64,000 bases of DNA from Actinomadura kijaniata NBRC 14229 (GTDB lineage: Bacteria; Actinomycetota; Actinomycetes; Streptosporangiales; Streptosporangiaceae): assembly GCF_001552175.1 (NCBI RefSeq), contig NZ_BCQR01000024.1, positions 28,841 to 92,840 of the forward strand, written 5' to 3'. Positions 44,101 to 54,024 of this stretch are shown here, in pieces. Every line of letters starts with the position of its first letter. Positions within the stretch are counted from its first letter, which is position 1. The notes under the pieces are model-generated. The model saw only the letters and a list, made by a program, of their open reading frames with translations, searched no databases and was not told the origin of the DNA. A program made the position numbers and the translations under genes.

Positions 44101-45090
44101 TCAGGGTCGGGGAAGTTCGGCACGGACCTTGGGGAGGACCTCCTCGCCCAGCCGGGTCACGTTCGCGAACGTGGCCTCCGCCGACCCGGCCGCCTCCACC
44201 AGCAGGGCCAGCCGGCGGACGCCGGTGCGCTCGACCGTCGCGACCAGGCGCGCGGCGCAGTCGTCGGGGGAGCCCACCGGGTGCATGCCGCACAGGCGCC
44301 GCGCGTACTCCACCGGGTCGCGGCGGGCGCGCGGACGGTCGTCGACGGCGACGTACCCGTCCAGCCCCGGCCCCAGCCAGCGCGGCATCTCCCGCAGCAC
44401 GGTCGCCACCGCCTCCTCCCGCGTGTCGGCGACCTGCGCCAGGTGCGCCGACACGTGCGGGGCGGGAACGCCGTGGCGTTCGACGGCGGCGGCCTTCTCC
44501 GCGTCGCCGACGTGCATGCCGAGCAGCATCGGCAGGCCGCGCTCGGCCGCCAGCGCCTCGGTCGCCTCCGAGGTGCAGGCCACCAGGACCGGCGGGGGCG
44601 CCGCCGCGCGCGGGACGACCGGCACCTCCCGGAACGCGAAGTGCTCCCCGTCCCACCCGACCCGCTCCGAACGCAGCCACGCCAGCAGCAGGTCCAGCGA
44701 CTCGGCGAACCCGCGCTCGTACCGCTCCAGCCCCGTCCCGAACACCTCCAGGTCCCGCCACGGCCCGCCGCGCCCCACCCCCAGCCGGAACCGGCCGCCC
44801 GACACCAGCGACAGCATCGCCGCCTGCTCGGCCAGCGCCACCGGATGCTGGTTGGACAGGACGCTGACGGCCGTCCCCACGTGGACGCGCCGCGTCAGCC
44901 CCAGCAGGTGGCCCGCGAACGTCGCCGCCGACGGCACCACCCCGTAGGTCATGAAGTGGTGCTCGGCCACCCACACGTCGTCGAACCCGACCCGCTCGGC
45001 CAGGAGCGCCGCGCGCACCGTCCGTTCCAACGCGGCCGCGTCGTCCTCGCCGGGGAAACGCGCCGCGAGCAGGAAAACCCCAAATCGCAC
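44101..45090 (-). CDS. LLM class F420/FMN-dependent oxidoreductase
   Basis: This 329-aa luciferase-like monooxygenase-fold protein has the N-terminal VRFGVFLLAARFPGEDD and the family core FDDVWVAEHHFMTYG. Other features are LGLTRRVHVGTAVSVLSNQHPVALAEQAAMLSLVSGGRFRLGVGRGG and C-terminal VGSPDDCAARL. Whether it uses FMN or F420 cannot be told. It starts at GTG 45090; ATG 45135 is in frame but would overlap the divergent gene's start. The stop adjoins the Crp gene. Confidence 0.93.
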   Translation of the reverse strand: MRFGVFLLAARFPGEDDAAALERTVRAALLAERVGFDDVWVAEHHFMTYGVVPSAATFAGHLLGLTRRVHVGTAVSVLSNQHPVALAEQAAMLSLVSGGRFRLGVGRGGPWRDLEVFGTGLERYERGFAESLDLLLAWLRSERVGWDGEHFAFREVPVVPRAAAPPPVLVACTSEATEALAAERGLPMLLGMHVGDAEKAAAVERHGVPAPHVSAHLAQVADTREEAVATVLREMPRWLGPGLDGYVAVDDRPRARRDPVEYARRLCGMHPVGSPDDCAARLVATVERTGVRRLALLVEAAGSAEATFANVTRLGEEVLPKVRAELPRP

Positions 45091-45133
45091 TCCCCGGTCG
45101 TACCCGGATCGCGCGGATGGGAGACTGCCGGGC

Positions 45134-46660
45134 ATGAGTGGCGTTTCGTTCAGCAAGGTCGGCGTGGTCGGACTGGGCACCATGGGCGCGGGCATCGCCG
45201 AGGTGCTGGCCCGGGGTGAGCTGGCCGTCGTCGGCATCGAGGTCAACCCCGAGGCGCTGGAGCGCGGGCGGGGGCACCTGGAGAAGTCCACCGGGCGCGC
45301 CGTCAAGCGCGGCAGGCTCACCGAGGAGGGGCAGCGGGCGATCCTCGACCGGATCGCGCTGTCCACCGACTTCGCGGACCTGGCCGACTGCGACCTGGTC
45401 ATCGAGGCGGTCCCGGAGCGGCTGGACCTCAAGCGCGGGGTCTTCGCCCAGCTCGACCGCGTGTGCCGCCCCGACGCGGTGCTGGCCACCAACACCTCCT
45501 CCCTGTCGGTCACCGAGATCGCGGTCTCCACCAACCGCCCCACCAAGATCGTCGGAGTGCACTTCTTCAACCCGGCGCCGGTGATGAAGCTGGTCGAGGT
45601 GATCCGCACGGTCCTCACCGAGCCCGAGGCCGTCACCCGCGTCGCCGACCTGGCCGCCGCCCTCGGCAAGACCCCGGTGACGATCGGCGACCGCGCCGGG
45701 TTCGTCGCCAACCGCCTGCTGTTCGGCTACCTCGGCCAGGCCGTGACCATGCTGGAGTCCGGCCACGCCACCCGCGACGACATCGACACCGCGATGCGGA
45801 CCGGCGGCGGGCTGCCGATGGGCCCGTTCACCCTGATGGACCTGATCGGCCTGGACACCTGCCTGGAGGTGCTGGAGGCGATCCACGCCGAGACCCGCGA
45901 CCGCCGCCACGCCCCCTCCCCGCTGCTGCGCGAACTGGTCGCCGCCGGGCTGCTGGGACGCAAGACCGGCCGCGGCTTCTACGCCTACGACGGCTCCGAG
46001 CCCGAGGCCCCCGCCGGCCCGTCCGGAGCCGTCCAGCCGGTGCTGTGCGTCACCGGCGACGGCCCGCGCCCGGCCCGCCTCGCCGACGCCGCGACCGGCG
46101 ACCCGGCCACCTGCGACCTGGTCATCGCGCTGGACGAGAAGGCGCTGGCCGAGGCCGCCGCCGTCGCCAAGCCCGGCGCGGTCCTGGCCACCCTGGACAC
46201 CTCCCGCCGCGTCATCGGGCAGGCCGTCGCCTCCGGCCGCCCCGCCGACGTCGTGGGCCTGCACCTGCCCGAGGCCGACGGCGAGCTGGTCGAGGTCGCC
46301 ACCACGGTCCTCACCGGCGAGGGCGTCGCCGACAAGGCCGTCGCGCTGGCCGCCGCCCTCGGCCTGACCGCCGTCCGCTGCCGCGACCGCGCCGGGTACA
46401 TCGTGGACGCGCTGCGCTTCCCCTACCTCAACGACGCCGCCGCCATGCTCGGCGCGGGCTACGCCGACGCCGACGCGATCGACGCCGCCATGCGGCTGGG
46501 CTGCGGCTACCCGACCGGCCCCATCGCCGATCTGGACCGCCTCGGCCTGGACCGCGCCGTCACGGTGCTGCGCGCCCTGTACGACGAGTCCCGCGAGCCC
46601 GCGTTCTCCCCGACCCCGCTGCTGGAGGAGCACGCCACGGCCGGCCGGACCCTGCGCTAG
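45134..46660 (+). CDS. 3-hydroxyacyl-CoA dehydrogenase, duplicated C-terminal domain
   Basis: This 508-aa protein has the N-terminal NAD fold KVGVVGLGTMGAGIAEVLA, the catalytic His-Glu pair region GVHFFNPAPVMKLVEV, NTSSLSVTEIA, and a first C-terminal domain GDRAGFVANRLLFGYLGQAVTMLESG followed by FYAY. A second helical C-terminal domain (CRDRAGYIVDALRFPYLNDAAAMLGAGYAD) repeats this pattern, as in PaaH/FadB2-type two-domain enzymes. It oxidises L-3-hydroxyacyl-CoA in fatty-acid or phenylacetate breakdown. The thiolase at 51784 could act next. It starts at ATG 45134. Confidence 0.95.
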   Translation: MSGVSFSKVGVVGLGTMGAGIAEVLARGELAVVGIEVNPEALERGRGHLEKSTGRAVKRGRLTEEGQRAILDRIALSTDFADLADCDLVIEAVPERLDLKRGVFAQLDRVCRPDAVLATNTSSLSVTEIAVSTNRPTKIVGVHFFNPAPVMKLVEVIRTVLTEPEAVTRVADLAAALGKTPVTIGDRAGFVANRLLFGYLGQAVTMLESGHATRDDIDTAMRTGGGLPMGPFTLMDLIGLDTCLEVLEAIHAETRDRRHAPSPLLRELVAAGLLGRKTGRGFYAYDGSEPEAPAGPSGAVQPVLCVTGDGPRPARLADAATGDPATCDLVIALDEKALAEAAAVAKPGAVLATLDTSRRVIGQAVASGRPADVVGLHLPEADGELVEVATTVLTGEGVADKAVALAAALGLTAVRCRDRAGYIVDALRFPYLNDAAAMLGAGYADADAIDAAMRLGCGYPTGPIADLDRLGLDRAVTVLRALYDESREPAFSPTPLLEEHATAGRTLR

Positions 46661-46682
46661 GACCGGCGCCGAACCAGGTTCG

Positions 46683-46710
46683 GGGCCCCGCGCGGCCACG
46701 CGCGGGGCCC
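46683..46710 (+). terminator. hairpin terminator after the hydroxyacyl-CoA dehydrogenase
   Basis: A perfect 12-bp stem (GGGCCCCGCGCG with its complement) closes on GCCA and is followed by TCCT, 22 bases after the stop. Confidence 0.7.
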
Positions 46711-46726
46711 TCCTATCCTGGATCCC

Positions 46727-47041
46727 ATGAGCCCCCGGAAGAACCGCCGTGTCACCCCCCAACGCCCGCCGGGCGGCTCGTTCCGCGAACAGCAGACCGA
46801 GGAGGGCCCGGACGGCGAGTGGCACGTCCGCCAGGTCCCCGGCGCCAACGCCACCAAGCACTACCGCTGCCCCGGCTGCGACCAGCTGATCCCGCCGGGC
46901 GTCGCCCACCTGGTGGCCTGGCCCGCCGACGGCCTCGGCGACGCCGACGACCGCCGCCACTGGCACCGCCCCTGCTGGCAGGCGCGCACCCGCCGCGGCC
47001 CGCGCGTCCAGCGCACCCGCGACGCCCCCCGTTACGGCTGA
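46727..47041 (+). CDS. conserved actinobacterial zinc-binding-like protein
   Basis: This 104-aa protein has a disordered basic N-terminus and a compact C-terminal module HVRQVPGANATKHYRCPGCDQLIPPGVAHLVAW followed by RRHWHRPCW. The CxxC and HxHRxC residues look like a zinc ribbon. The VxGANAxKxYRCPGCDQxIPPG pattern is one I associate with a widespread but uncharacterised Streptomyces protein near this locus. Possibly nucleic-acid binding; function unknown. Confidence 0.85.
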   Translation: MSPRKNRRVTPQRPPGGSFREQQTEEGPDGEWHVRQVPGANATKHYRCPGCDQLIPPGVAHLVAWPADGLGDADDRRHWHRPCWQARTRRGPRVQRTRDAPRYG

Positions 47042-47207
47042 CGGCCGCCGCCCGCCGCGGCCGCGAAAGCCCGGCGGGACGGCCCCCCTAAACGCGGGCG
47101 ACCGATCACGGCCACTCGGGGCCTTCGGCGCCGATCCGGGGTGACGATTGGCTGACCGCCGGGTACCGGGCGGATGTCGGGGACGTCAACGGGGAGGCCG
47201 CGCCACC

Positions 47208-47999
47208 ATGACCGTGCAGTTGTACGCCAGGGACGTCGGTACCGGCACGCCACTCGTCCTGCTGCACGCGTTCCCGCTGTCGTCGGCGATGTGGCTCGCC
47301 CAGCGGGAGGGGCTGGCCGGCCGGTTCCGGGTCGTCACCCCCGACCTGCGCGGGTTCGGCGGATCGCTGCTCGGCGACGACGAGCCGTCGATCGACGCGA
47401 TGGCCGACGACGTCGCGCGCGTGTTCCGGCGGCTGGGCGTGCAGCGGGCCGTCGTCGGCGGCCTGTCGATGGGCGGGTACGTCGCGATGGCGCTGTGCCG
47501 CCGCCACCCCGACCTGGTCCGGGGGCTGGTGCTGGCCGACACCCGCGCCGGGGCCGACACCGACGAGGTCCGCGCGACCCGGCTGCGGCAGGCCGAGACG
47601 CTGGAGAACGAGGACAGCGTGCGGGTGCTGGTCGAGGAGGTCCTGCCCCACCTGGTGGGCCCCACCACGTTCCGGCAGCGCGCCCTGATCTACGGGCGGG
47701 TGCGCGGCCTGGTCCAGGCCACCCCGCCGCGGGCCGCCGCCTGGGCGCAGCGGGCGATGGCCGCGCGCGGCGACGCGTTCGAGACGCTGCGCGGCCTGAA
47801 GGTGCCCGCCCTCGTCATGGTCGGCGCGGAGGACGTCCTGGCCACCGAGGAGGAGGCGCGCGTCATGGTGGACGCCCTCCCCAACGCCGAGCTGCAGGTC
47901 ATCCCGCGCGCCGGGCACCTGTGCGCCGTCGAGCAGCCCGACCTGTTCAACCAGGCCGTCGCCGAGTTCACCACCGCCCTCGCCCGCACCGGGGAGTGA
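47208..47999 (+). CDS. alpha/beta hydrolase
   Basis: ATG 47208 is preceded by GGGGAGG at about 11 bases. The 263-aa product has oxyanion-hole LLHAFPLSS, nucleophile elbow GGLSMGGYVAMAL (Ser), acid GAEDVLA (Asp) and catalytic His in PRAGHLCAVEQP. The cap and sequence resemble 3-oxoadipate enol-lactonase/haloperoxidase-type hydrolases. Substrate unknown. Its stop lies three bases from that of the convergent transporter gene. Confidence 0.94.
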   Translation: MTVQLYARDVGTGTPLVLLHAFPLSSAMWLAQREGLAGRFRVVTPDLRGFGGSLLGDDEPSIDAMADDVARVFRRLGVQRAVVGGLSMGGYVAMALCRRHPDLVRGLVLADTRAGADTDEVRATRLRQAETLENEDSVRVLVEEVLPHLVGPTTFRQRALIYGRVRGLVQATPPRAAAWAQRAMAARGDAFETLRGLKVPALVMVGAEDVLATEEEARVMVDALPNAELQVIPRAGHLCAVEQPDLFNQAVAEFTTALARTGE

Positions 48000-48002
48000 C
48001 CC

Positions 48003-49409
48003 CTACAGCGTCTCCTGGCGGGGCAGCACCACCTCGCGGATCAGCAGCGCGATCGCGGCGGCCGTCGGGATCGCCAGCAGCGCGCCGACGACGCCGAGCA
48101 GCGTTCCGCCGATCAACGCCGCCACGATCGTCACCGCCGGGGCCACGTCCACCGTCCGCTTCATCACGCGCGGGTACAGCAGGTAGTTCTCGATCTGCTG
48201 GTACGCGACATAGAAGATCACCGCGATGATGCCCTCGGTGGTGCCGGTCAGGAACGCCACCGTGCACACGACCACCGCGCCGATCGTCGCGCCGACCAGC
48301 GGGATCAGGTCCGTCACCGCGACGATCAGCGCCAGCGCCAGCGCGTACGGCACGTCGAGGATGCGCAGGAAGATGTAGGACGTCACGCCCGCGATGAACG
48401 CGATCGTCGACTGCCCCGCCACGTACCCGCCGATGCGCTCCAGGATCTCGTCGCCCAGCAGCGCCACCCGGGCCCGCCGGGAACGCGGCGCGAGCTGGTA
48501 GAAGAACGTCTTGATCTGCGGCAGCGAGCTGAGGAAGTACAGCGTCAGGATCAGCACCGTCAGCAGCTGGAAGGTGCCCGACAGCGCCTGCTTGCCGACG
48601 TCGAGGGCGTGCTTGGCCAGGCTCTCCTGGAACTTCGCGTCGCTGATCTTCGCCTGGGCCTGCTCCAGCAGGCGGTAGCGGCGGTCCCACTCGGCGATCC
48701 GCCGGTTGGTCTGCAACTGCTCGATGTAGTGCGGGACGCTCTTGGCCAGATCGGTGATCTGCTCGGTGAGCGGCGGGATCAGCGAGGCCACGAACCCGGC
48801 GAAGAACAGCAGCACGCCGAGGAACACCACCCCGACCGCCCAGCCGCGCGACAGGCCCACGCGCTTCAGGCGCTCCACCGCCGGGTTCAGCCCGACCGCC
48901 AGGAACATCGCCACGACGATCATCACGATCACCGACCGGACGCTGGTCACCGCGCGGACCAGCATCCACGCGGTGATCACGCCGAGCGCGGCGGTGAAGC
49001 CGAACACGAACGGGTGCGCCTTGCCCAGCGGGAGCCCCGGCCGCCCGAACGGGAACCGCTCCTCCACCCCCGCCTCGATCTTGCGCTGCTCGATGTCGTG
49101 CGCGGGGTCGGGCGCGGCGTCGGGATCGACGGTGCGCCGCGCCTCCGCCCGGGTGATCGGCAGCGGCCGTTCCCCCTCCGCCGAAGGGCTCTCGGCCTGG
49201 TCCTCCCCGGTGTTCTCCCTGGTGTCCACGGCGGTGTCGCCGGGGGAGTCCGGCGGCGGCGGCACGTGCCCCGGCGGCACCGATCCGCCCGCTCCGGTGC
49301 GGCGCGGCTCGGCCGCGTCCGCGGTGGAGGCCTCTTCCTCGGGGACCGCTTCGGACGCGCCCTCGCCGGGGGACGCCGAACGGTCCTGTGAGGGCTTGTC
49401 GTCGGGCAC
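48003..49409 (-). CDS. AI-2E family transporter
   Basis: GTG 49409 is chosen (AAGGAG six bases upstream); the frame reaches 49436. The 468-aa protein has a ~120-residue acidic, Pro-rich cytoplasmic N-terminus. About eight helices follow, with family features such as FLAVGLNPAVERLKRVGLSRGWAVGVVFL, IGGYVAGQSTIAFIAGVTSYIFL, LIPLVGATIGAVVV and the C-terminal VAPAVTIVAALIGGTLLGVVGALLAIPTAAA. Members export autoinducer-like compounds or exchange Na+/H+; the substrate here is unknown. The long N-terminal tail is unusual. Confidence 0.93.
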   Translation of the reverse strand: MPDDKPSQDRSASPGEGASEAVPEEEASTADAAEPRRTGAGGSVPPGHVPPPPDSPGDTAVDTRENTGEDQAESPSAEGERPLPITRAEARRTVDPDAAPDPAHDIEQRKIEAGVEERFPFGRPGLPLGKAHPFVFGFTAALGVITAWMLVRAVTSVRSVIVMIVVAMFLAVGLNPAVERLKRVGLSRGWAVGVVFLGVLLFFAGFVASLIPPLTEQITDLAKSVPHYIEQLQTNRRIAEWDRRYRLLEQAQAKISDAKFQESLAKHALDVGKQALSGTFQLLTVLILTLYFLSSLPQIKTFFYQLAPRSRRARVALLGDEILERIGGYVAGQSTIAFIAGVTSYIFLRILDVPYALALALIVAVTDLIPLVGATIGAVVVCTVAFLTGTTEGIIAVIFYVAYQQIENYLLYPRVMKRTVDVAPAVTIVAALIGGTLLGVVGALLAIPTAAAIALLIREVVLPRQETL

Positions 49410-49564
49410 GCCGTTCTCCTTACCTCGTCGCGTCATCCGATGGCCGGGGGGAGGGGACCTGATGGATGAGACGCCAAAGAGCCTAAAGGCAGTTTCCCGC
49501 CTTCAGGCTCTTTGTCGTTCGCGGATACGGCGCCGGCCGGTGAACGGCCCGGATCAGGCGGCCG

Positions 49565-50896
49565 TCACTCCTGCCACCAGTCCTCGTCGTCCTCGTCCTT
49601 CTTCGCCCCGCCCTTGGCGGCGGTGGGCTTGGCGCCCTGCTGCTTGGCCTGGGCCTGCTGGCCGCCCTGCGGGGCCGCCGCGGGCTTGGCCTCGGCGGCC
49701 GGGATCGCCTTCTCGACCGGGGCCGGAGCGGGCTCCTCGGGGGCGCCGCCCAGCGCCGGGCCGACGCCGCCGATGAGCTGGCGCAGCTGGTTGAGGTGGC
49801 TGGTGATGCTGTCGCGCTGGCGGGTCAGCTCGTCCACCTGGCGCTGCGCCTGGGTGCGGATCCGCTCGGCCTCGGCCTTGGTCTCGGCCAGCAGCTGCTC
49901 GGCCTGCGCCTTGGCCTCGGCGATGACCTGGTCGGAGTTCTTGCGGGCGTTGGCCATGAGCTGCTTGGCGTGCTGGTCGGCCTCGCGCCGGGTCTGCTCG
50001 GCCTGCTGGGTGGCCTTGGCGGCGCGCTGCTCGGCGGAGGCGGCGCGCTGCTCGGCCTCGGCGACCAGCTTCTGGGTGGCGGCCTGCGCGGCGGAGTGCC
50101 GCTCGGCGTCCTGCCGGTCGGCCTCCTCGCGGCGGGCGGCGAGCTGGATCTCGAACTCGGCCTCGGCCTGGGCGCGCTGCGCCTCGGACTCCTCCAGGAT
50201 GCGCTGCGCCTGGGCGCGCATCTCGTCGGCCTGCCGCTTGGCGGTGGTGAGGATCTCGTCGCGCTCGCGCTTGGTGGAGGCGCGCAGCTGGGCGACCTCG
50301 CGCTCGGTCGTGGTGCGCAGCTTGGCGATCTCGCGCTCGGCGGCGGCGCGCTTCTCGGCGACCTCGTGGTCGGCGGTGGCGCGCAGCTTGGCGACCTCGC
50401 GCTCGGTCGTGGAGGTCAGCTCGTCGGCCTCGCGGCGGGCGGCGGTGCGCACCTCCTCGGCCTCGCGCTCGGCGGCGTTGCGCATGTCGTCGCACTCGCG
50501 CTGGGCGGTGGCGCGCAGCTCGGCGGCCTCGTTCTCCGCGGTGGCGCGCAGTTCGGCGGCGTCGACCTTGGCCGCGGCCTTGATCTCGTTGGCCTCGCTG
50601 CGGGCTGCCTGGACCAGCTCGGTGGCCTGCTCCTCGGCGAGCCGCAGCAGCTGCTCGATGCGGGCGCCGAGACCGGAGTAGGTCGGGCGCTCCTGCTCCT
50701 GGAGCTGACGGTGGGCGTCCGACAGCTCGCGCTGGAGGGCCTGCGTCTGCTCGCGGGTCTGGCGGACCTCGGTGTCGAGCTGCTTGATGTGCTCGTCGAC
50801 CTGGTGCCGGTCGTAGCCGCGAAGCACCACGTCGAACTCGCGCGGGGGCGTGTCTTCAAAGAAGTTGCTGAGCTGGGCGTCGATGTCGGACTGCAT
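49565..50896 (-). CDS. FilP/Scy-like coiled-coil cytoskeletal protein
   Basis: This 443-aa protein starts at ATG 50896. The N-terminal DivIVA-like segment (EFDVVLRGYDRHQVDEHIKQLD) is followed by a coiled coil. Residues 92-234 form 13 consecutive 11-residue units (for example AELRATAENEA, EEVRTAARREA, AKLRTTTEREV), a hendecad pattern like that described for Streptomyces Scy/FilP. More coiled coil and an Ala/Pro/Gln-rich tail ending DEDDEDWWQE follow. Its place before the epimerase and thiolase genes matches the SCO5396-SCO5399 region. It is often annotated as cellulose-binding, but a role in polar growth is more likely. Confidence 0.9.
   Translation of the reverse strand: MQSDIDAQLSNFFEDTPPREFDVVLRGYDRHQVDEHIKQLDTEVRQTREQTQALQRELSDAHRQLQEQERPTYSGLGARIEQLLRLAEEQATELVQAARSEANEIKAAAKVDAAELRATAENEAAELRATAQRECDDMRNAAEREAEEVRTAARREADELTSTTEREVAKLRATADHEVAEKRAAAEREIAKLRTTTEREVAQLRASTKRERDEILTTAKRQADEMRAQAQRILEESEAQRAQAEAEFEIQLAARREEADRQDAERHSAAQAATQKLVAEAEQRAASAEQRAAKATQQAEQTRREADQHAKQLMANARKNSDQVIAEAKAQAEQLLAETKAEAERIRTQAQRQVDELTRQRDSITSHLNQLRQLIGGVGPALGGAPEEPAPAPVEKAIPAAEAKPAAAPQGGQQAQAKQQGAKPTAAKGGAKKDEDDEDWWQE
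50195..50623 (-). repeat. 13 hendecad-encoding ~33-bp repeats
   Basis: This part of the FilP/Scy-like gene encodes 13 units of exactly 11 residues with pattern (A/D/E)-(E/K)-(L/V/I/M)-R-x-x-A/T-x-R/x-E-(A/V). The DNA shows the matching 33-base period. It specifies a right-handed hendecad coiled coil. Confidence 0.85.
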
Positions 50897-51202
50897 GTGG
50901 CTCAATCCTGATGTGACGGGGCTACGGGTGGGGACCATCCCCGCCATGGGGCGGGGAGCGCGTTTGTACCGGGGACCGGTTGATCGCCTGGCTGAACGGG
51001 CCTCGGGCCCCAGACCTCATCCGGCGAAAGCAGCGTACTCCGCGAGCTGCCGTGTTGGGGGCTCATCTTGGCGCACTGCGTGGATTGTCGGGTTTGTCAT
51101 TACCGGTGGGAACGCGTGTGGTGACAGGGGCTCTGGCCTGCAAATGCACCAGAAGTGGCGGAACGGTTACAGAACGGCGCGCCCACCCCGTCCCCGGCCC
51201 GC
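50897..51202. other. non-coding gap upstream of the FilP/Scy-like gene
   Basis: The 383 bases between the FilP/Scy-like start and the epimerase stop hold no credible gene on either strand. The part nearest the FilP-like gene should carry its promoter, but I cannot point to a convincing -35/-10 pair. The far end holds a CRP-like palindrome and a hairpin listed separately. Confidence 0.5.
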
Positions 51203-51218
51203 TGTGATATCGATCACG
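51203..51218. promoter_or_regulatory. CRP-like palindrome
   Basis: TGTGATATCGATCACG matches TGTGA-N6-TCACA at 15 of 16 template positions (only the last base differs). It lies 307 bases upstream of the FilP/Scy-like start and 62 bases beyond the epimerase stop, so the target promoter is not obvious. Confidence 0.45.
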
Positions 51219-51225
51219 TCACGAT

Positions 51226-51254
51226 CGTCCCATGGCATGGCAAACCATGGGACG
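51226..51254 (-). terminator. hairpin after the methylmalonyl-CoA epimerase
   Basis: CGTCCCATGG and CCATGGGACG form a perfect 10-bp stem with a 9-base loop, 26 bases past the minus-strand stop. No U tract; it could alternatively be an operator. Confidence 0.55.
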
Positions 51255-51279
51255 GCGGTACGCCGCTCTTGCCCCGCCG

Positions 51280-51702
51280 CTAGCCCTTCTGCACCAACTC
51301 GGTCAGCACGCCGTGGCAGTCCTTGGGGTGGAGGAAGGTGATCCGTGACCCCATCGACCCCCGCCGCGGCTGCTCGTACAGCACCCGCACGCCCCTGGCC
51401 CCGATCCCGTCGGCCTCCTCCTGCACGTCCCCGTCGGTCCCGAACGCGATGTGGTGGACGCCCTCGCCGTTCTTCGCCAGCCACTTGGCGACGGTCGAGT
51501 CCTCGCGGATCGGCGTGATGAGCTGGATGTAGGAGGCCGCCCCGTCCCCGGTGTCGTTGATCTTCAACATGGCCTCCCGGACGCCCTGCTCCTCGTTCAC
51601 CTCGTAGTGCACGTCGGTGAACCCGTAGGTCTCCCGGTAGAACTCGACGGTCGCCTCCAGGTCGTGACAGGCGATCCCGATGTGGTCGATGCGGGTCAGC
51701 AC
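51280..51702 (-). CDS. mce: methylmalonyl-CoA epimerase
   Basis: This 140-aa vicinal-oxygen-chelate protein starts at GTG 51702. It begins LTRIDHIGIACHDLEATVEFYRETYGF, has metal-ligand positions in IDHIGIA (His), YIQLITP (Gln) and GVHHIAF (His), and ends FLHPKDCHGVLTELVQ with the final Glu ligand. It interconverts (2S)- and (2R)-methylmalonyl-CoA for the B12-dependent mutase, linking to the cobalamin adenosyltransferase at 28424. It is divergent from the thiolase gene, as I recall it in streptomycetes and mycobacteria. Confidence 0.97.
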   Translation of the reverse strand: MLTRIDHIGIACHDLEATVEFYRETYGFTDVHYEVNEEQGVREAMLKINDTGDGAASYIQLITPIREDSTVAKWLAKNGEGVHHIAFGTDGDVQEEADGIGARGVRVLYEQPRRGSMGSRITFLHPKDCHGVLTELVQKG

Positions 51703-51783
51703 GGGGCGTCCTCCTCGATGCGGGGCGGGTTCCGCTGAGTATCGTGGCAAACGTCGCCGTACAACCCGCATGGAGGCCCCCGA

Positions 51784-52974
<1,191 letters not shown>

Positions 52975-52987
52975 CACCCGTGACGAC

Positions 52988-53019
52988 GGGCCCCGCGTTC
53001 TCCGCCGAACGCGGGGCCC
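52988..53019 (+). terminator. hairpin terminator after the thiolase
   Basis: A perfect 13-bp stem (GGGCCCCGCGTTC with its complement) closes on TCCGCC, 13 bases after the stop, between convergent genes. Confidence 0.75.
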
Positions 53020-53071
53020 GAGGTGTCCGTGCCGGATACGTTGGCCGGGGCGAGGGCCCGAGGCACTCCGG

Positions 53072-53935
53072 CTATGTCCGGGAGGCGCGCAGCAGGTCGC
53101 GTGCGGCCTCGCTGAAGGCCCGTACGCGCGCCGTCTCCGTCCGCCACACCAGTCCCCACTCCAGCCGGGGAGCGTCCTCGAACGGCACGTACACCACGTC
53201 CGGCCGCGCGTAGTAGCGCCTCGTCTGCGCCCCGACCGGGAGCACCCCCTGGTCCGCGCCGACGAGCGCCAGCAGCTCGTTGAGCGTGGCGGCGGGCGGC
53301 CCGTGGACGACGGGGCGGCCCGAGGGGGTCGTCGCGGGCGTGTCGAGCAGCGGCAGCACCGTCACCCGCGCCAGGTCCTCGACCGACACCGTCGCGCGGC
53401 GCGCGAACGGGTGCCCCGCCGCGACCGCCAGCACCCGCGCCTCCCGCACCAGCACCGGCCCCATGGTCAGGTCCGGCGCCTCCACCGGGAACGTCGTCAG
53501 CGCCACGTCCACCCGGTCCTCGCGCAGCCACGGCGCCACCTCGCCCCACTGCGCCTCCCGGACGCGCACCTCGCAGCCGGGCACCCGTTCCCGGAACAGC
53601 CCGGTCACCCCGACCAGGAGCTGCGCCGCCGCCGCGCCGACGAACGCCGCCCGCAGCGTCCCGGTGAGCCCCCGCCCGGCCGCGACCGCCTCCTGGAACG
53701 CGGCGCCGATCTCGTCCCAGGCGGGCCGCACCCGCTCGTACAGCCGCCGCCCCGCGGCCGTCGGCTCCACCCGGCGGCTCGTGCGGTCGAACAGCGGCGC
53801 GCCGACGCGCCGCTCCAGCTTCCGGACCGTCTGGCTGACGCGCGCGGTGGAGACGTGGAGCCGTTCGGCGGTGCGCCCGAAGTGCAGCTCCTCGAAGAGC
53901 GTCAGGAACGTCTCCACCTCGTGCCGCTCCAGCAT
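53072..53935 (-). CDS. LysR family transcriptional regulator
   Basis: ATG 53935 gives the standard LysR start (MLERHEVETFLTLFEELHFGRTAERLHVSTARVSQTVRKLERRVGAPLFDRTSRRVEPTAAG). The 287-aa product has a full effector domain (VDVALTTFPVEAPDLTMGPVLVREARVLAVAAGHPFARR). It is divergent from the NTF2-like gene (90-base gap), the usual LysR target arrangement. Confidence 0.95.
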   Translation of the reverse strand: MLERHEVETFLTLFEELHFGRTAERLHVSTARVSQTVRKLERRVGAPLFDRTSRRVEPTAAGRRLYERVRPAWDEIGAAFQEAVAAGRGLTGTLRAAFVGAAAAQLLVGVTGLFRERVPGCEVRVREAQWGEVAPWLREDRVDVALTTFPVEAPDLTMGPVLVREARVLAVAAGHPFARRATVSVEDLARVTVLPLLDTPATTPSGRPVVHGPPAATLNELLALVGADQGVLPVGAQTRRYYARPDVVYVPFEDAPRLEWGLVWRTETARVRAFSEAARDLLRASRT

Positions 53936-54024
53936 GACCGCCTCCCCGACCGTTAACCGTGGCTTCACGATCGTCGCACGGGAACCCCTTGGTCGCCGCC
54001 CTCCTCCCGGCGAGGCTGGACGTC

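Noticed and set aside
43322..46966. A 1214-residue minus-strand frame across the Crp, LLM and hydroxyacyl-CoA dehydrogenase genes
   Set aside because: It crosses genes on both strands that have strong independent evidence, so it is a high-GC artefact.
50195..50623. Possible CRISPR or mobile repeat because of a ~33-bp periodicity
   Set aside because: The period is continuous coding sequence for 11-residue hendecads with no spacers, so it is a protein repeat.
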